From Verrucomicrobiota bacterium (GTDB lineage Bacteria; Verrucomicrobiota; Verrucomicrobiia; Opitutales; UBA953), in the NCBI GenBank assembly GCA_009924535.1, contig RFRI01000005.1:1-17129 (forward strand): 17,129 nt of DNA, written 5' to 3'. Made by a program: the position numbers and the translations under genes. Of this stretch, positions 1-5,416 are shown piece by piece (the first letter of the stretch is position 1; the number at the start of each line of letters is the position of its first letter). The notes under the pieces were generated by a model. It saw only the letters and a program-made list of their open reading frames with translations, was not told the DNA's origin and searched no databases.

Positions 1-1
1 C

Positions 2-895
2 GTTTCCCTGCTGTCCGGCTGCAAGAAGGCCGAGCCTCGCAAGGAAGGCGAACTCCTCATCGGCTTCTCCTCCCGGGATCTCTCGGCCGAATATACCGCC
101 AAGCTTTCCGAAGCCGTGGTCGAGTATGCCAAGACCAAGCCTGGCGTGAAGCTCGTGATGGTCGACGCGCAGTCCGACGTCCAGAAGCAGTTCAGCCAGG
201 TCGAGAACTTCGTGGCCCAGAAGGTTGACGCGATCATCCTCAATCCCTGCGAACTCGAAGCCAGCACCCCGGCGGTCGATTACGCCAAGAAGGCCGGCAT
301 TCCGCTCGTGCTCGTCAACCAGGTGACGAAGTCGGCCGGCGACTCGTACATCGGTTCCAATGATTTCGACGCCGGTCGTATCGCGATGGAAGCCATCGCC
401 AAGAAGCTCAACGGCCAAGGCGGCGTCCTGATGCTCCATGGGATCATGGGGACGTCGGCCCAGCTCCAGCGCGAGGCCGGCGCCCGCGAGGTCTTCGCCA
501 AATACCCTGGCCTGAAGCTGGTCGACCACCAGACGGCCTCCTGGGATCGCGCCAAGGCGATGGCCTTGACGGAGAACTGGATCCAGGCCCACAAGGGCAA
601 GTTCTCCGCGATCTTCGCCCACAACGACGAGATGGCCATGGGCGCGCTGCTCGCTCTGGAGCGCGCTGGCCTCAAGAAAGACGTGTATGTCATCGGCATC
701 GATGCCATCGCCCAAGCGCTCGCGGCCGTGAAGGAAGGCCGCCTCGACGCCACGGTCTTCCAGGATGCGGTCGGCCAGGGAAAAGGTTCCGTCGACGCCG
801 CTATCCTGCTCGCCAAGAAGCAGCCTTGCCCCAAGGAAACCATGATCCCGTTCAAGCTCGTCACACGCGACAACCTCTCCGAATTCCTCAAATAA
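2..895 (+). CDS. Sugar-type ABC transporter substrate-binding lipoprotein (5' end cut off by window)
   Basis: This is an extracytoplasmic sugar-binding protein of the RbsB-like (Peripla_BP_4) family, which hands a sugar or similar small polyol to an ABC importer. The frame is open from base 2, so the true start lies left of the window. The visible N-terminus reads VSLLSGCKKAEP, a lipobox with the lipidated Cys encoded at 20-22, so the protein is probably membrane-anchored rather than free in the periplasm. Family motifs follow in order: SNDFDAGRIAMEA in the hinge and ligand region, FAHNDEMAMGALLALERAGL, and GIDAIAQALAAVKEGRLDATVFQD near the C-terminus. No permease or ATPase gene is in the window; they may lie to the left. 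The next gene starts one base after its stop (TAACATG), so the two are surely cotranscribed. The ligand cannot be read from sequence. An internal GTG at 116 is not the start, because it would remove the lipobox and first beta strand. Confidence 0.9.
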   Translation, partial: VSLLSGCKKAEPRKEGELLIGFSSRDLSAEYTAKLSEAVVEYAKTKPGVKLVMVDAQSDVQKQFSQVENFVAQKVDAIILNPCELEASTPAVDYAKKAGIPLVLVNQVTKSAGDSYIGSNDFDAGRIAMEAIAKKLNGQGGVLMLHGIMGTSAQLQREAGAREVFAKYPGLKLVDHQTASWDRAKAMALTENWIQAHKGKFSAIFAHNDEMAMGALLALERAGLKKDVYVIGIDAIAQALAAVKEGRLDATVFQDAVGQGKGSVDAAILLAKKQPCPKETMIPFKLVTRDNLSEFLK

Positions 896-896
896 C

Positions 897-1682
897 ATGA
901 AGTCCCTCCTCACCCTCCTCACCTTTGGCCTCCTCGCCGTGACCGCCGTCGCCGCCGATAAGCCCGATACCCGCTTCTTCGAGATGCGCGTCTACTATGC
1001 CAAGCCCGGCAAGCTCGACGCCCTGAACGCTCGCTTCCGCGACCACACCCTCACGCTCTTCGCCAAGCACGGCATGACGAGCCTCGGCTACTTCGTCCCC
1101 GTCGACAACAAGGAGAACAAATTGGTCTACTTCCTCGCATTCCCCGATCGCGCCGCCCACGACGCCGCCTGGAAGGCCTTCGGAGCTGACCCGGACTGGA
1201 AGGCCGCCGCCAAGGCTTCCGAAAAGGACGGCAAGCTCATCGACCACATCGAGAACGCCTTCCTGACCGCTACCGAGTACTCGGCCTTGGCCGCGGCCAA
1301 GAACTACGGCGTCGGCGTCTTCGAGCTCCGCACCTACACGACCGAAGCCGGCCGCCTGCCCGACCTCAATGCCCGCTTCCGCGACCACACCCTCAAGCTG
1401 TTCGAGAAGCATGGCATGACCAACGTGACCTACTGGAACCTCGCCGACGCCGAAAAGGGCGCGAAGAACTCCTACGTCGCCGGCAACACGCTGATCTACC
1501 TCCTGACCCACAAGTCCGTCGACGCCGCGAAGGCCAGCTTCGACGCGTTCCGCGCCGACCCGGTCTGGGTCGCCGCCAAGGAAGCCTCCGAGAAGAAGGC
1601 CGGCGGCTCGCTGACCATCGCCCAGCCCAACGACGTGAAGTCCGAGTTCCTCGTCCCGACCGACTACTCCCCGGTCAAGTAA
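897..1682 (+). CDS. Exported tandem-domain NIPSNAP family protein
   Basis: The 261-residue protein has a cleavable signal peptide (MKSLLTLLTFGLLAV, likely cut after about residue 20 at VAA) and two NIPSNAP domains, members of the dimeric alpha/beta-barrel superfamily. Domain 1 (about residues 27-115) begins FFEMRVYYAKPGKLDALNAR and domain 2 (about 139-240) begins VFELRTYTTEAGRLPDLNAR. Both share NARFRDHT and KHGMT, so the gene arose by internal duplication and one chain may form the barrel that single-domain relatives build as a dimer. NIPSNAP proteins have no general enzymatic function; exported copies are common in Verrucomicrobia and Planctomycetes. Its ATG lies one base after the stop of the sugar-binding lipoprotein with no visible Shine-Dalgarno, which points to translational coupling. 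A terminator follows directly, so this is the last gene of the operon. The family assignment is firm; the role is unknown. Confidence 0.88.
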   Translation: MKSLLTLLTFGLLAVTAVAADKPDTRFFEMRVYYAKPGKLDALNARFRDHTLTLFAKHGMTSLGYFVPVDNKENKLVYFLAFPDRAAHDAAWKAFGADPDWKAAAKASEKDGKLIDHIENAFLTATEYSALAAAKNYGVGVFELRTYTTEAGRLPDLNARFRDHTLKLFEKHGMTNVTYWNLADAEKGAKNSYVAGNTLIYLLTHKSVDAAKASFDAFRADPVWVAAKEASEKKAGGSLTIAQPNDVKSEFLVPTDYSPVK

Positions 1683-1706
1683 GCGTCGATCGACCGCCCT
1701 CAACGA

Positions 1707-1730
1707 AGCCCCTCGCCCGAGGGGCTTTTT
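1707..1730 (+). terminator. Rho-independent terminator after the NIPSNAP gene
   Basis: AGCCCCTCG (1707-1715) pairs perfectly with CGAGGGGCT (1718-1726), in practice an 8-bp stem with a 4-nt loop, and a run of Ts follows to 1730. It starts 25 bases after the NIPSNAP stop codon and ends the upstream (+) operon before the ClC remnant. Confidence 0.9.
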
Positions 1731-1767
1731 GTTGGCAGACCTGCCGACATCCTCACGCTTGCCAACG

Positions 1768-2574
1768 ATGACCGATCTCACTCGCCGACGACTGACGTTT
1801 TGGCTGACCCTGCTGATCGGCGTTCCCTTGCTCGTCGGCGCCGCCGGCGCCGGCTTCCTGCATGCGCTGGACTGGGTGACCCGCTGCTTCCATGATCACC
1901 CTTGGCTGCTGTTCTCCCTGCCCTTCCTCGGCCTGTTGATGGTCTGGATATATGCCAACCCCGCCCAGTCTGCCAGCGGGGGTGTGAAGGCCCTTATTGC
2001 GCAGATTCGGACCCCCTCGAAGCCTTTGCCGGGCTCGATGGCCCCGGCGATCGTCGGCACGACCTTACTATCCCATCTGGGCGGAGCGTCCGTCGGCCGC
2101 GAAGGGACGGCGCTGCAGATGGGGGGAGCCCTGGCCGATCAGTTCTCACGCTGGCTGACCCTAGACGAAGACGAACACCGGACGCTCCTCTTGTGCGGCG
2201 TCTCCGCCGGCTTCGCGGCGGTCTTCGGCACGCCCATCGCGGCCGCCGTCTTCGCTCTCGAGTTCGTGCGGCTGCGCACCTGGCAGATCCTGCCATGCCT
2301 TTGCTCCGCCTTCCTCGCGGATCTGGTCGGGCGGAAGCTCTTCCATGCCACGCATGCGGACTACCGACTACCCGTGCCGGCGGAACTCTCCTTCAGCGGC
2401 CTAGGTTCGGCTCTGGCGCTTGGCCTAGCGTGCGGGCTGATCGCGCGGCTCTACCTTTTCCTGCATCGACGTAATAGCGCGCAATTGCACGCTGGGATTC
2501 CTTGTCGAACTTGCGCTCGGCATCGAGTGCCAGCGGACTCTGCGTCAGTTATGGTTTACGCGGCGGCGAAGTGA
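1768..2574 (+). pseudogene. ClC-family chloride channel/antiporter, N-terminal two-thirds, broken
   Basis: Residues 1 to about 236 from ATG 1768 are recognisably ClC. SASGGVKALI lies in the region of the selectivity-filter motif. ASVGREGTALQMGGAL carries the gating glutamate (Glu112 by my numbering) in a GREG motif. FGTPIAAAVFALE follows. Family members of this type are about 400-420 residues with 10 or more membrane helices and move chloride or other anions. Here homology ends near RLYLFLHRR (about 2475). The frame then runs through an unrelated tail (NSAQLHAGIPCRTC...) to a stop at 2574. The C-terminal part of the channel appears further down in another frame, twice. With the second half of the pore missing the product should not work. 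A TTG start at 1729 is possible but would overlap the upstream terminator, so ATG 1768 is preferred. The break could be an insertion or a deletion. Confidence 0.82.
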
Positions 2575-2813
2575 CCCCGCTCTTCTTCGTCGGCGCCACC
2601 CTTGGAAGCGCCGCGGCGGTAGTACTCCATCTGCCGCTCAGCATCCTTGCGGCCCTTGGCTTCGTCGGGGTCTTCGCCGGTGTCGGCGCCGTACCGATCG
2701 CCTGCACCGTCATGGCCTGCGAGCTCTTTGGCTACTCGATCGGCGGCTATGCCCTCATCGCCTGCGGCGTCAGCTGGCTGGTCGCTGGACGCAAGGGCCT
2801 GTACACGGAGTAA
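2502..2813 (+). pseudogene. ClC C-terminal fragment, copy A
   Basis: From 2538 this frame encodes the ClC C-terminus: LCVSYGLRGGEVTPLFF, the helix region ending VGATLG, then CELFGYSIGGYAL (the stretch carrying the second-half pore residues), ending GRKGLYTE with a stop at 2811-2813. It lies in a different frame from the N-terminal piece upstream. About 80 residues of the middle of a normal ClC are absent between the two by comparison with copy B. The stretch 2476-2537 that joins them has no ClC homology that I can see in any frame. Copy A differs from copy B (4071-4349) at 9 of 89 residues, while the middle of the two copies is almost identical at DNA level (for example around 2620-2665). It has no start signal of its own and should be read as a remnant. 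Confidence 0.8.
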
Positions 2814-3203
2814 CCCCACCGGCGCGACCGGGCCGAGAGGAAGGGATTCGAAGGAATGTTTCTCGTCTGTATGTCGTTGAACTCCAACGACCGAGAAACT
2901 TTGCGGACAAGTTAACTGCCAACTCTGCTAGTATGCCCGACTGAGTATAACGCGCAAGGTAAATGATGCGTGACCCAAGTGCATCATACTTCAGGCCGAG
3001 GCCACCTGCAGATTCAATAATAGCCCAAGGCAAGCCCTTGCTTAGATTGGTTTCGAAACCCGGAATTCCACCGCAAGAAGGCGGGAATCTGCTAATTCAC
3101 AAAGTTACCAGCATTACGTCGTGTATCATTTTTTAGATATAACTAACCCTCGTTATGTTATATAACAGTAGACACCTCGACGAGCTGGTAATAGTGATGA
3201 AGT
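2814..3203. other. Non-coding AT-rich stretch crowded with palindromes
   Basis: I see no convincing gene in these 390 bases. G+C falls well below that of the flanking genes: 19 of 60 bases at 3121-3180 by my count. Beyond the large stem-loop at 2858-2899, it contains ATGATGC/GCATCAT arms (2963-2969 and 2981-2987), the 12-bp palindrome GGTTTCGAAACC (3049-3060), GGAATTCC (3062-3069), a bulged stem ATTC-CCGC/GCGG-GAAT (3065-3088) and the palindrome GTTATATAAC (3157-3166). The last lies 38 bases before the small exported ORF and could be an operator or part of its promoter, but no good -35/-10 pair is visible. The base composition differs from the host genes and suggests foreign origin. Confidence 0.6.
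2858..2899. repeat. Two-tier stem-loop with a 7-nt bulge, downstream of ClC copy A
   Basis: GTTTCTCG (2858-2865) pairs with CGAGAAAC (2892-2899), and inside it GTCGTTG (2873-2879) pairs with CAACGAC (2885-2891) around a 5-nt loop. That gives 15 perfect base pairs with a one-sided 7-nt bulge (2866-2872). It lies 45 bases after the copy A stop. Only CTTT follows, so it is at best a weak terminator; it could equally be a structured end of a lost mobile element. Confidence 0.6.
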
Positions 3204-3371
3204 ATGCCATACCCCATCAGGCTCATCACGGCAGCTTTGATGTTCGTAGCCGTCGCAACATCCAGCGCATCCGCCCAGACGCAGGAACTCCCGGATGCGA
3301 TTACCTGGCTCGCCCCCTCCGGCACCTCCGCCTCAAATCAAGGGCTGGAGAACTACTATAATAGGAATTGA
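3204..3371 (+). CDS. Small exported protein or truncated 5' end of an exported protein (55 aa)
   Basis: This short frame is opened by ATG 3204 directly after an in-frame TGA at 3198. It encodes a textbook signal peptide: MPYPIRLITAALMFVAVATS followed by SASAQ, with likely cleavage after SASA. About 30 mature residues follow (QELPDAITWLAPSGT, then SNQGLENYYNRN) before TGA at 3369. The signal peptide makes chance coding unlikely. A mature part this short, ending abruptly before another exported gene, suggests either a genuine secreted peptide or the surviving start of a longer protein. Other frames over the same bases (for example 3155-3361) give no sensible protein. The ribosome-binding site is weak. 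I do not recognise the mature sequence. It sits inside the AT-rich insert between the two ClC C-terminal copies, with the lipoprotein gene 30 bases further on. Confidence 0.5.
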   Translation: MPYPIRLITAALMFVAVATSSASAQTQELPDAITWLAPSGTSASNQGLENYYNRN

Positions 3372-3372
3372 A

Positions 3373-3395
3373 CCTGCCACATTTGTTGTGACAGG
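3373..3395 (+). promoter_or_regulatory. Hairpin covering the Shine-Dalgarno of the small lipoprotein gene
   Basis: CCTGCCACA (3373-3381) can pair with TGTGACAGG (3387-3395) at 8 of 9 positions around a 5-nt loop. The AGG at 3393-3395, with the following AA, is the best ribosome-binding site for ATG 3402, so folding would hide part of it. The hairpin exactly fills the gap between the stop of the small ORF at 3371 and the lipoprotein start. Translational control is inference; a weak intercistronic hairpin is the alternative. Confidence 0.4.
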
Positions 3396-3401
3396 AAACT
3401 G

Positions 3402-3782
3402 ATGAAATCATTCATTTTAATCCTTATTCTCGTTACGTTCACGATTTGCGGCTGTAACCCAAATCGGCCAAATCGGCAGACGGAACAGAAAATGCGCCTC
3501 GTCGAAAAATCCGTCCACGTAGGGGATACCGCGGCATCCGTTATTCAATTTGCCGACGCCCAAGGATGGCATCACGAACGGTTCCCGAAGGCCGAAGAAT
3601 CTGCTTTGTTTTCAAGTCAGGAATACGACTTCTTTTGTCGGATCTACGACCAAAGTCGGAGCAAAGACTTCGAACTACTCGTGGCTTTCGACTCGACCGG
3701 AAAGGTCATGAAAAACGGCATCACCATCTACTACCTGCCGCTTTTTGGTCCAAGAGGAAAGTTCACACCCAATACTCGTTAA
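3402..3782 (+). CDS. Small lipoprotein of unknown function
   Basis: This 126-residue protein starts with a classic lipoprotein signal, MKSFILILILVTFTICGC, with the lipidated Cys after the hydrophobic run. The mature part is about 108 residues. It shows no family I can name: MRLVEKSVHVGDTAASVIQF resembles an alpha-beta start, the middle is mixed and aromatic-rich (QEYDFFCRIYDQ), and a strand-like stretch (FELLVAFDSTGKV, ITIYYLPLFGP) precedes a short tail. One extra Cys lies in the middle. The Shine-Dalgarno AGGAA (3393-3397) is well spaced but can be sequestered in a hairpin. The gene lies in the AT-richer segment between the two ClC C-terminal copies and its codon use (many A/T third positions) differs from the neighbouring GC-rich genes, so it probably came with the inserted DNA. 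Confidence 0.72.
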   Translation: MKSFILILILVTFTICGCNPNRPNRQTEQKMRLVEKSVHVGDTAASVIQFADAQGWHHERFPKAEESALFSSQEYDFFCRIYDQSRSKDFELLVAFDSTGKVMKNGITIYYLPLFGPRGKFTPNTR

Positions 3783-3838
3783 GGGTTGATTGCGTTTAAA
3801 CAAAAAAACGGCGCTACCCCTGCCCGATACGGGGTCAC

Positions 3839-3930
3839 GGGGTCAGTCCGTACCTTCATGAGGTGCTTAACTAAAAACGCCCGTTCAGCGCGAATTTAGG
3901 TGCGCCGGCCCCAAGGTAAGGCCTGACCCC
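3839..3930. mobile_element. MITE/REP-like element with 18-bp terminal inverted repeats
   Basis: GGGGTCAGTCCGTACCTT (3839-3856) is matched in inverse by the arm ending GCCTGACCCC (3913-3930), 16 of 18 positions identical after reverse-complementing. The 92-bp unit has no coding capacity. A second GGGGTCA directly precedes it (3831-3837), and AGGTGC occurs twice inside (3861-3866 and 3898-3903). Ends of the GGGGTCAG type are familiar from small palindromic elements mobilised in trans by Y1 (IS200-like/RAYT) transposases; that link is from general knowledge, and no such transposase is in the window. The right end abuts ClC-coding sequence at 3931 and introduces an in-frame TGA (3924-3926). I see no obvious target-site duplication. 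Confidence 0.6.
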
Positions 3931-4349
3931 ATTGGATAGCCCCGTTCGTAGGCCTCGTCCATTTCGGACAACTGTTTGATTTCACCGGACTCGGAATTCC
4001 GGTCATCGAAGCATCGTTCCTCGAACCCGTCTGGCCTACAGCCTTCGCCCTTAAGTTCCTCCTGATCTTCCTTTGCGTCAGCTACGGGTTCCGCGGTGGA
4101 GAGGTGACGCCGCTCTTCTTCGTCGGTGCGACCCTGGGAAGCGCCGCGGCGGTATTACTCCATCTGCCGCTCAGCATCCTTGCGGCCCTTGGCTTCGTCG
4201 GTGTCTTCGCCGGTGCCGGCGCCGTGCCGATCGCCTGCACAGTCATGGCCTGCGAGCTCTTTGGCTACTCGATCGGCGGCTACGCCCTGCTCACCTGCGC
4301 CATCAGCTGGGTGGCCGCCGGCCGCAAGGGACTGTATGATTCGGACTAA
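3931..4349 (+). pseudogene. ClC C-terminal fragment, copy B (longer)
   Basis: Open frame from 3927 through the stop at 4347-4349, with no start codon of its own until an internal GTG at 4104. It encodes APFVGLVHFGQLFDFTGLGI, IEASFLEPVWPTAFALKF and then the same C-terminus as copy A (LCVSYGFRGGEVTPLFF, CELFGYSIGGYAL, GRKGLYDSD). It therefore holds about 45 ClC residues upstream of the shared part that copy A lacks, and abuts the right end of the MITE-like element. Joined to the N-terminal piece at 1768-2475 it would nearly rebuild a full ClC, with perhaps 30-40 residues missing. Most likely it is the displaced original 3' end of that gene or the remains of a tandem paralogue. Reading only from GTG 4104 would give an 81-residue stub lacking a start signal, so I call it a pseudogene. 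Confidence 0.8.
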
Positions 4350-4371
4350 GCCAAGGCGACAGACACCCCGC

Positions 4372-4977
4372 TTATTGTTCGAACTTCGGCCAGTTGTCCG
4401 GAATGCCTTTCGGCTTTTGGGCCGGGGTTGCTGACGGCTTACCGGCGCCGGGGGCGGGTGTCCGTTTCAGATAGACAATCGTAGTAGGCTTGCTGGGCCA
4501 GACCTGAAAGAGGCTGATGTGGGGACCGATATTCAAGGCCCCCTCCTTGTAGGTGATGCTTAAGGTGAGATGATCCACATCTGTGACGTCGAGCCTCAGC
4601 CGAACATAAGGCGCAGGCTGCGATGAGATGCTGTTCGCCGACTCTTTCGCCTCGAACCTGGAGAGATTCATCAGAAGACGAACCATCAGCGGCTCATCCG
4701 CGAGCATGGACTTGCCTGACTTATCCTTGATGACCGCGATTCGCTCATTCTCGAACTGCAAGGCCTCATAGCCGACGTCCGCCCCTGGGAATCGGAAATC
4801 CTTGAAATAGGTGATCTCGATCTCACCGACCTGATCCTTGCGTCCATCGGCATGCACCAAGGTGAAATCGAACCTCCCCGCAAGTTTGGGGAGATCCAGC
4901 GCAGCCAGTTCCGCCGGCAACAATGTGATTCCGGTGAAGATGAGGACAAGCAACGTTCTCATCGGGGCAAGGAACAT
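4372..4977 (-). CDS. Exported hypothetical protein (201 aa)
   Basis: The protein has an N-terminal signal sequence (MRTLLVLIFTGITLLPAEL, hydrophobic core at residues 7-25) ahead of a mature part of about 175 residues. The mature part looks beta-rich (FDFTLVHADGRKDQVGEIEI; YVRLRLDVTDVDHLTLSITY) and ends in a Pro/Ala/Lys-rich tail (APGAGKPSATPAQKPKG). I do not recognise a family. The start may be the ATG at 4977, which has a GGA 10 bases upstream, or the second ATG at 4962, which gives a more compact signal peptide. It lies 22 bases downstream of the Dabb gene on the same strand and is probably cotranscribed. Its 3' end meets the end of ClC copy B tail to tail, 22 bases apart, with no terminator visible between them. 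A periplasmic or outer-surface location is the only safe inference. Confidence 0.75.
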   Translation of the reverse strand: MFLAPMRTLLVLIFTGITLLPAELAALDLPKLAGRFDFTLVHADGRKDQVGEIEITYFKDFRFPGADVGYEALQFENERIAVIKDKSGKSMLADEPLMVRLLMNLSRFEAKESANSISSQPAPYVRLRLDVTDVDHLTLSITYKEGALNIGPHISLFQVWPSKPTTIVYLKRTPAPGAGKPSATPAQKPKGIPDNWPKFEQ

Positions 4978-4999
4978 GGCAGGCGTTCCGTAGCTAACC

Positions 5000-5296
5000 T
5001 CAGACGGTGAAGTCGAAGACCATTACGCGCTCGAGGTTCGGGACGACGATCTCCTTCACGCGCTCATGCTCAGGGTGCGGAAGATAACGGTCGCGGCTCT
5101 GCGGCGTGTCGAAGGTCATGACGAAGCCATGCGTGAAGCCGTCGTTCAGGCCTTCATCGCTCTGGTAGACGCCATGCTGCATGGAAAGCAGGCCGGGGAT
5201 CTTGCCGACCATGCCACGCATCTCGGCGAAGCAGGTGTCGATCTGGGCCTGGGTGACGCCTTGCTTGAAGACGAAGGTTCCGTAGTGGTAGACCAT
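5000..5296 (-). CDS. Dabb (stress-responsive A/B barrel) domain protein
   Basis: The 98-residue protein matches the Dabb family in length and pattern: MVYHYGTFVFKQGVTQAQID opens the first strand and helix, GKIPGLLSMQHGVYQSDEG covers the second helix and strand, GFTHGFVMTFDTPQSRDRYL carries the typical THGF and the aromatic/Arg positions, and HPEHERVKEIVVPNLERVMVFDF closes the domain. Members form ferredoxin-like dimeric alpha/beta barrels. Some are aldolase- or cyclase-like enzymes or stress proteins, but bacterial copies such as this are mostly uncharacterised. There is no signal peptide, so it is cytoplasmic. It is probably the first gene of a two-gene unit with the exported protein downstream. 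A palindromic repeat (5302-5415) fills the space upstream of its start, so its promoter must lie within that element or transcription must read through from the large cytochrome gene. Confidence 0.88.
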   Translation of the reverse strand: MVYHYGTFVFKQGVTQAQIDTCFAEMRGMVGKIPGLLSMQHGVYQSDEGLNDGFTHGFVMTFDTPQSRDRYLPHPEHERVKEIVVPNLERVMVFDFTV

Positions 5297-5301
5297 TGGA
5301 T

Positions 5302-5415
5302 GAGAGTATGGAGTTAAGAGTATGGAGTATAGGGTAAGTTAGCTGACGGAAGAAACGGTTCGTTTATAATAATTATCACTCCCCCGATACTCGATATTCC
5401 ATACTCTATACTCTC
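5302..5415. repeat. Low-complexity palindromic intergenic element (GAGTAT-type)
   Basis: The left arm 5302-5334 consists of quasi-repeated GAGTATGGAGT units. The right arm (reverse complement of 5383-5415) matches it without gaps at 26 of 33 positions by my count. The roughly 48-bp centre is AT-rich. The element fills the gap between the large cytochrome gene stop (5417-5419) and the Dabb start (5296), both on the minus strand. It could fold into a long imperfect hairpin and end transcription of the cytochrome gene, but it lacks the compact stem and T-run of a standard terminator. It is probably a dispersed intergenic repeat. Confidence 0.65.
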
Positions 5416-5416
5416 G

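Noticed and set aside
888..1781. Minus-strand frame of 297 residues opposite the NIPSNAP gene
   Set aside because: Gly/Val-rich antisense shadow running across a real terminator; the plus strand has the signal peptide and NIPSNAP repeats.
2858..2899. Integron attC site
   Set aside because: The bulged stem is suggestive, but the ends read GTT...AAC rather than the RYYYAAC...GTTRRRY core pair, and there is no integrase or cassette array.
2770..3033. Minus-strand frame of 87 residues across the end of ClC copy A and the hairpin region
   Set aside because: It spans a pseudogene end and non-coding palindromes, has no domain or signal peptide and no ribosome-binding site.
3155..3361. 68-residue plus frame (ATG 3155)
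   Set aside because: It overlaps in another frame the ORF at 3204-3371, which has a convincing signal peptide; this one is Arg/His-rich with no features.
5302..5334. CRISPR-like or tandem repeat array
   Set aside because: The repeated GAGTAT units are degenerate, have no spacers of constant length and form part of an inverted pair; no cas genes are nearby.
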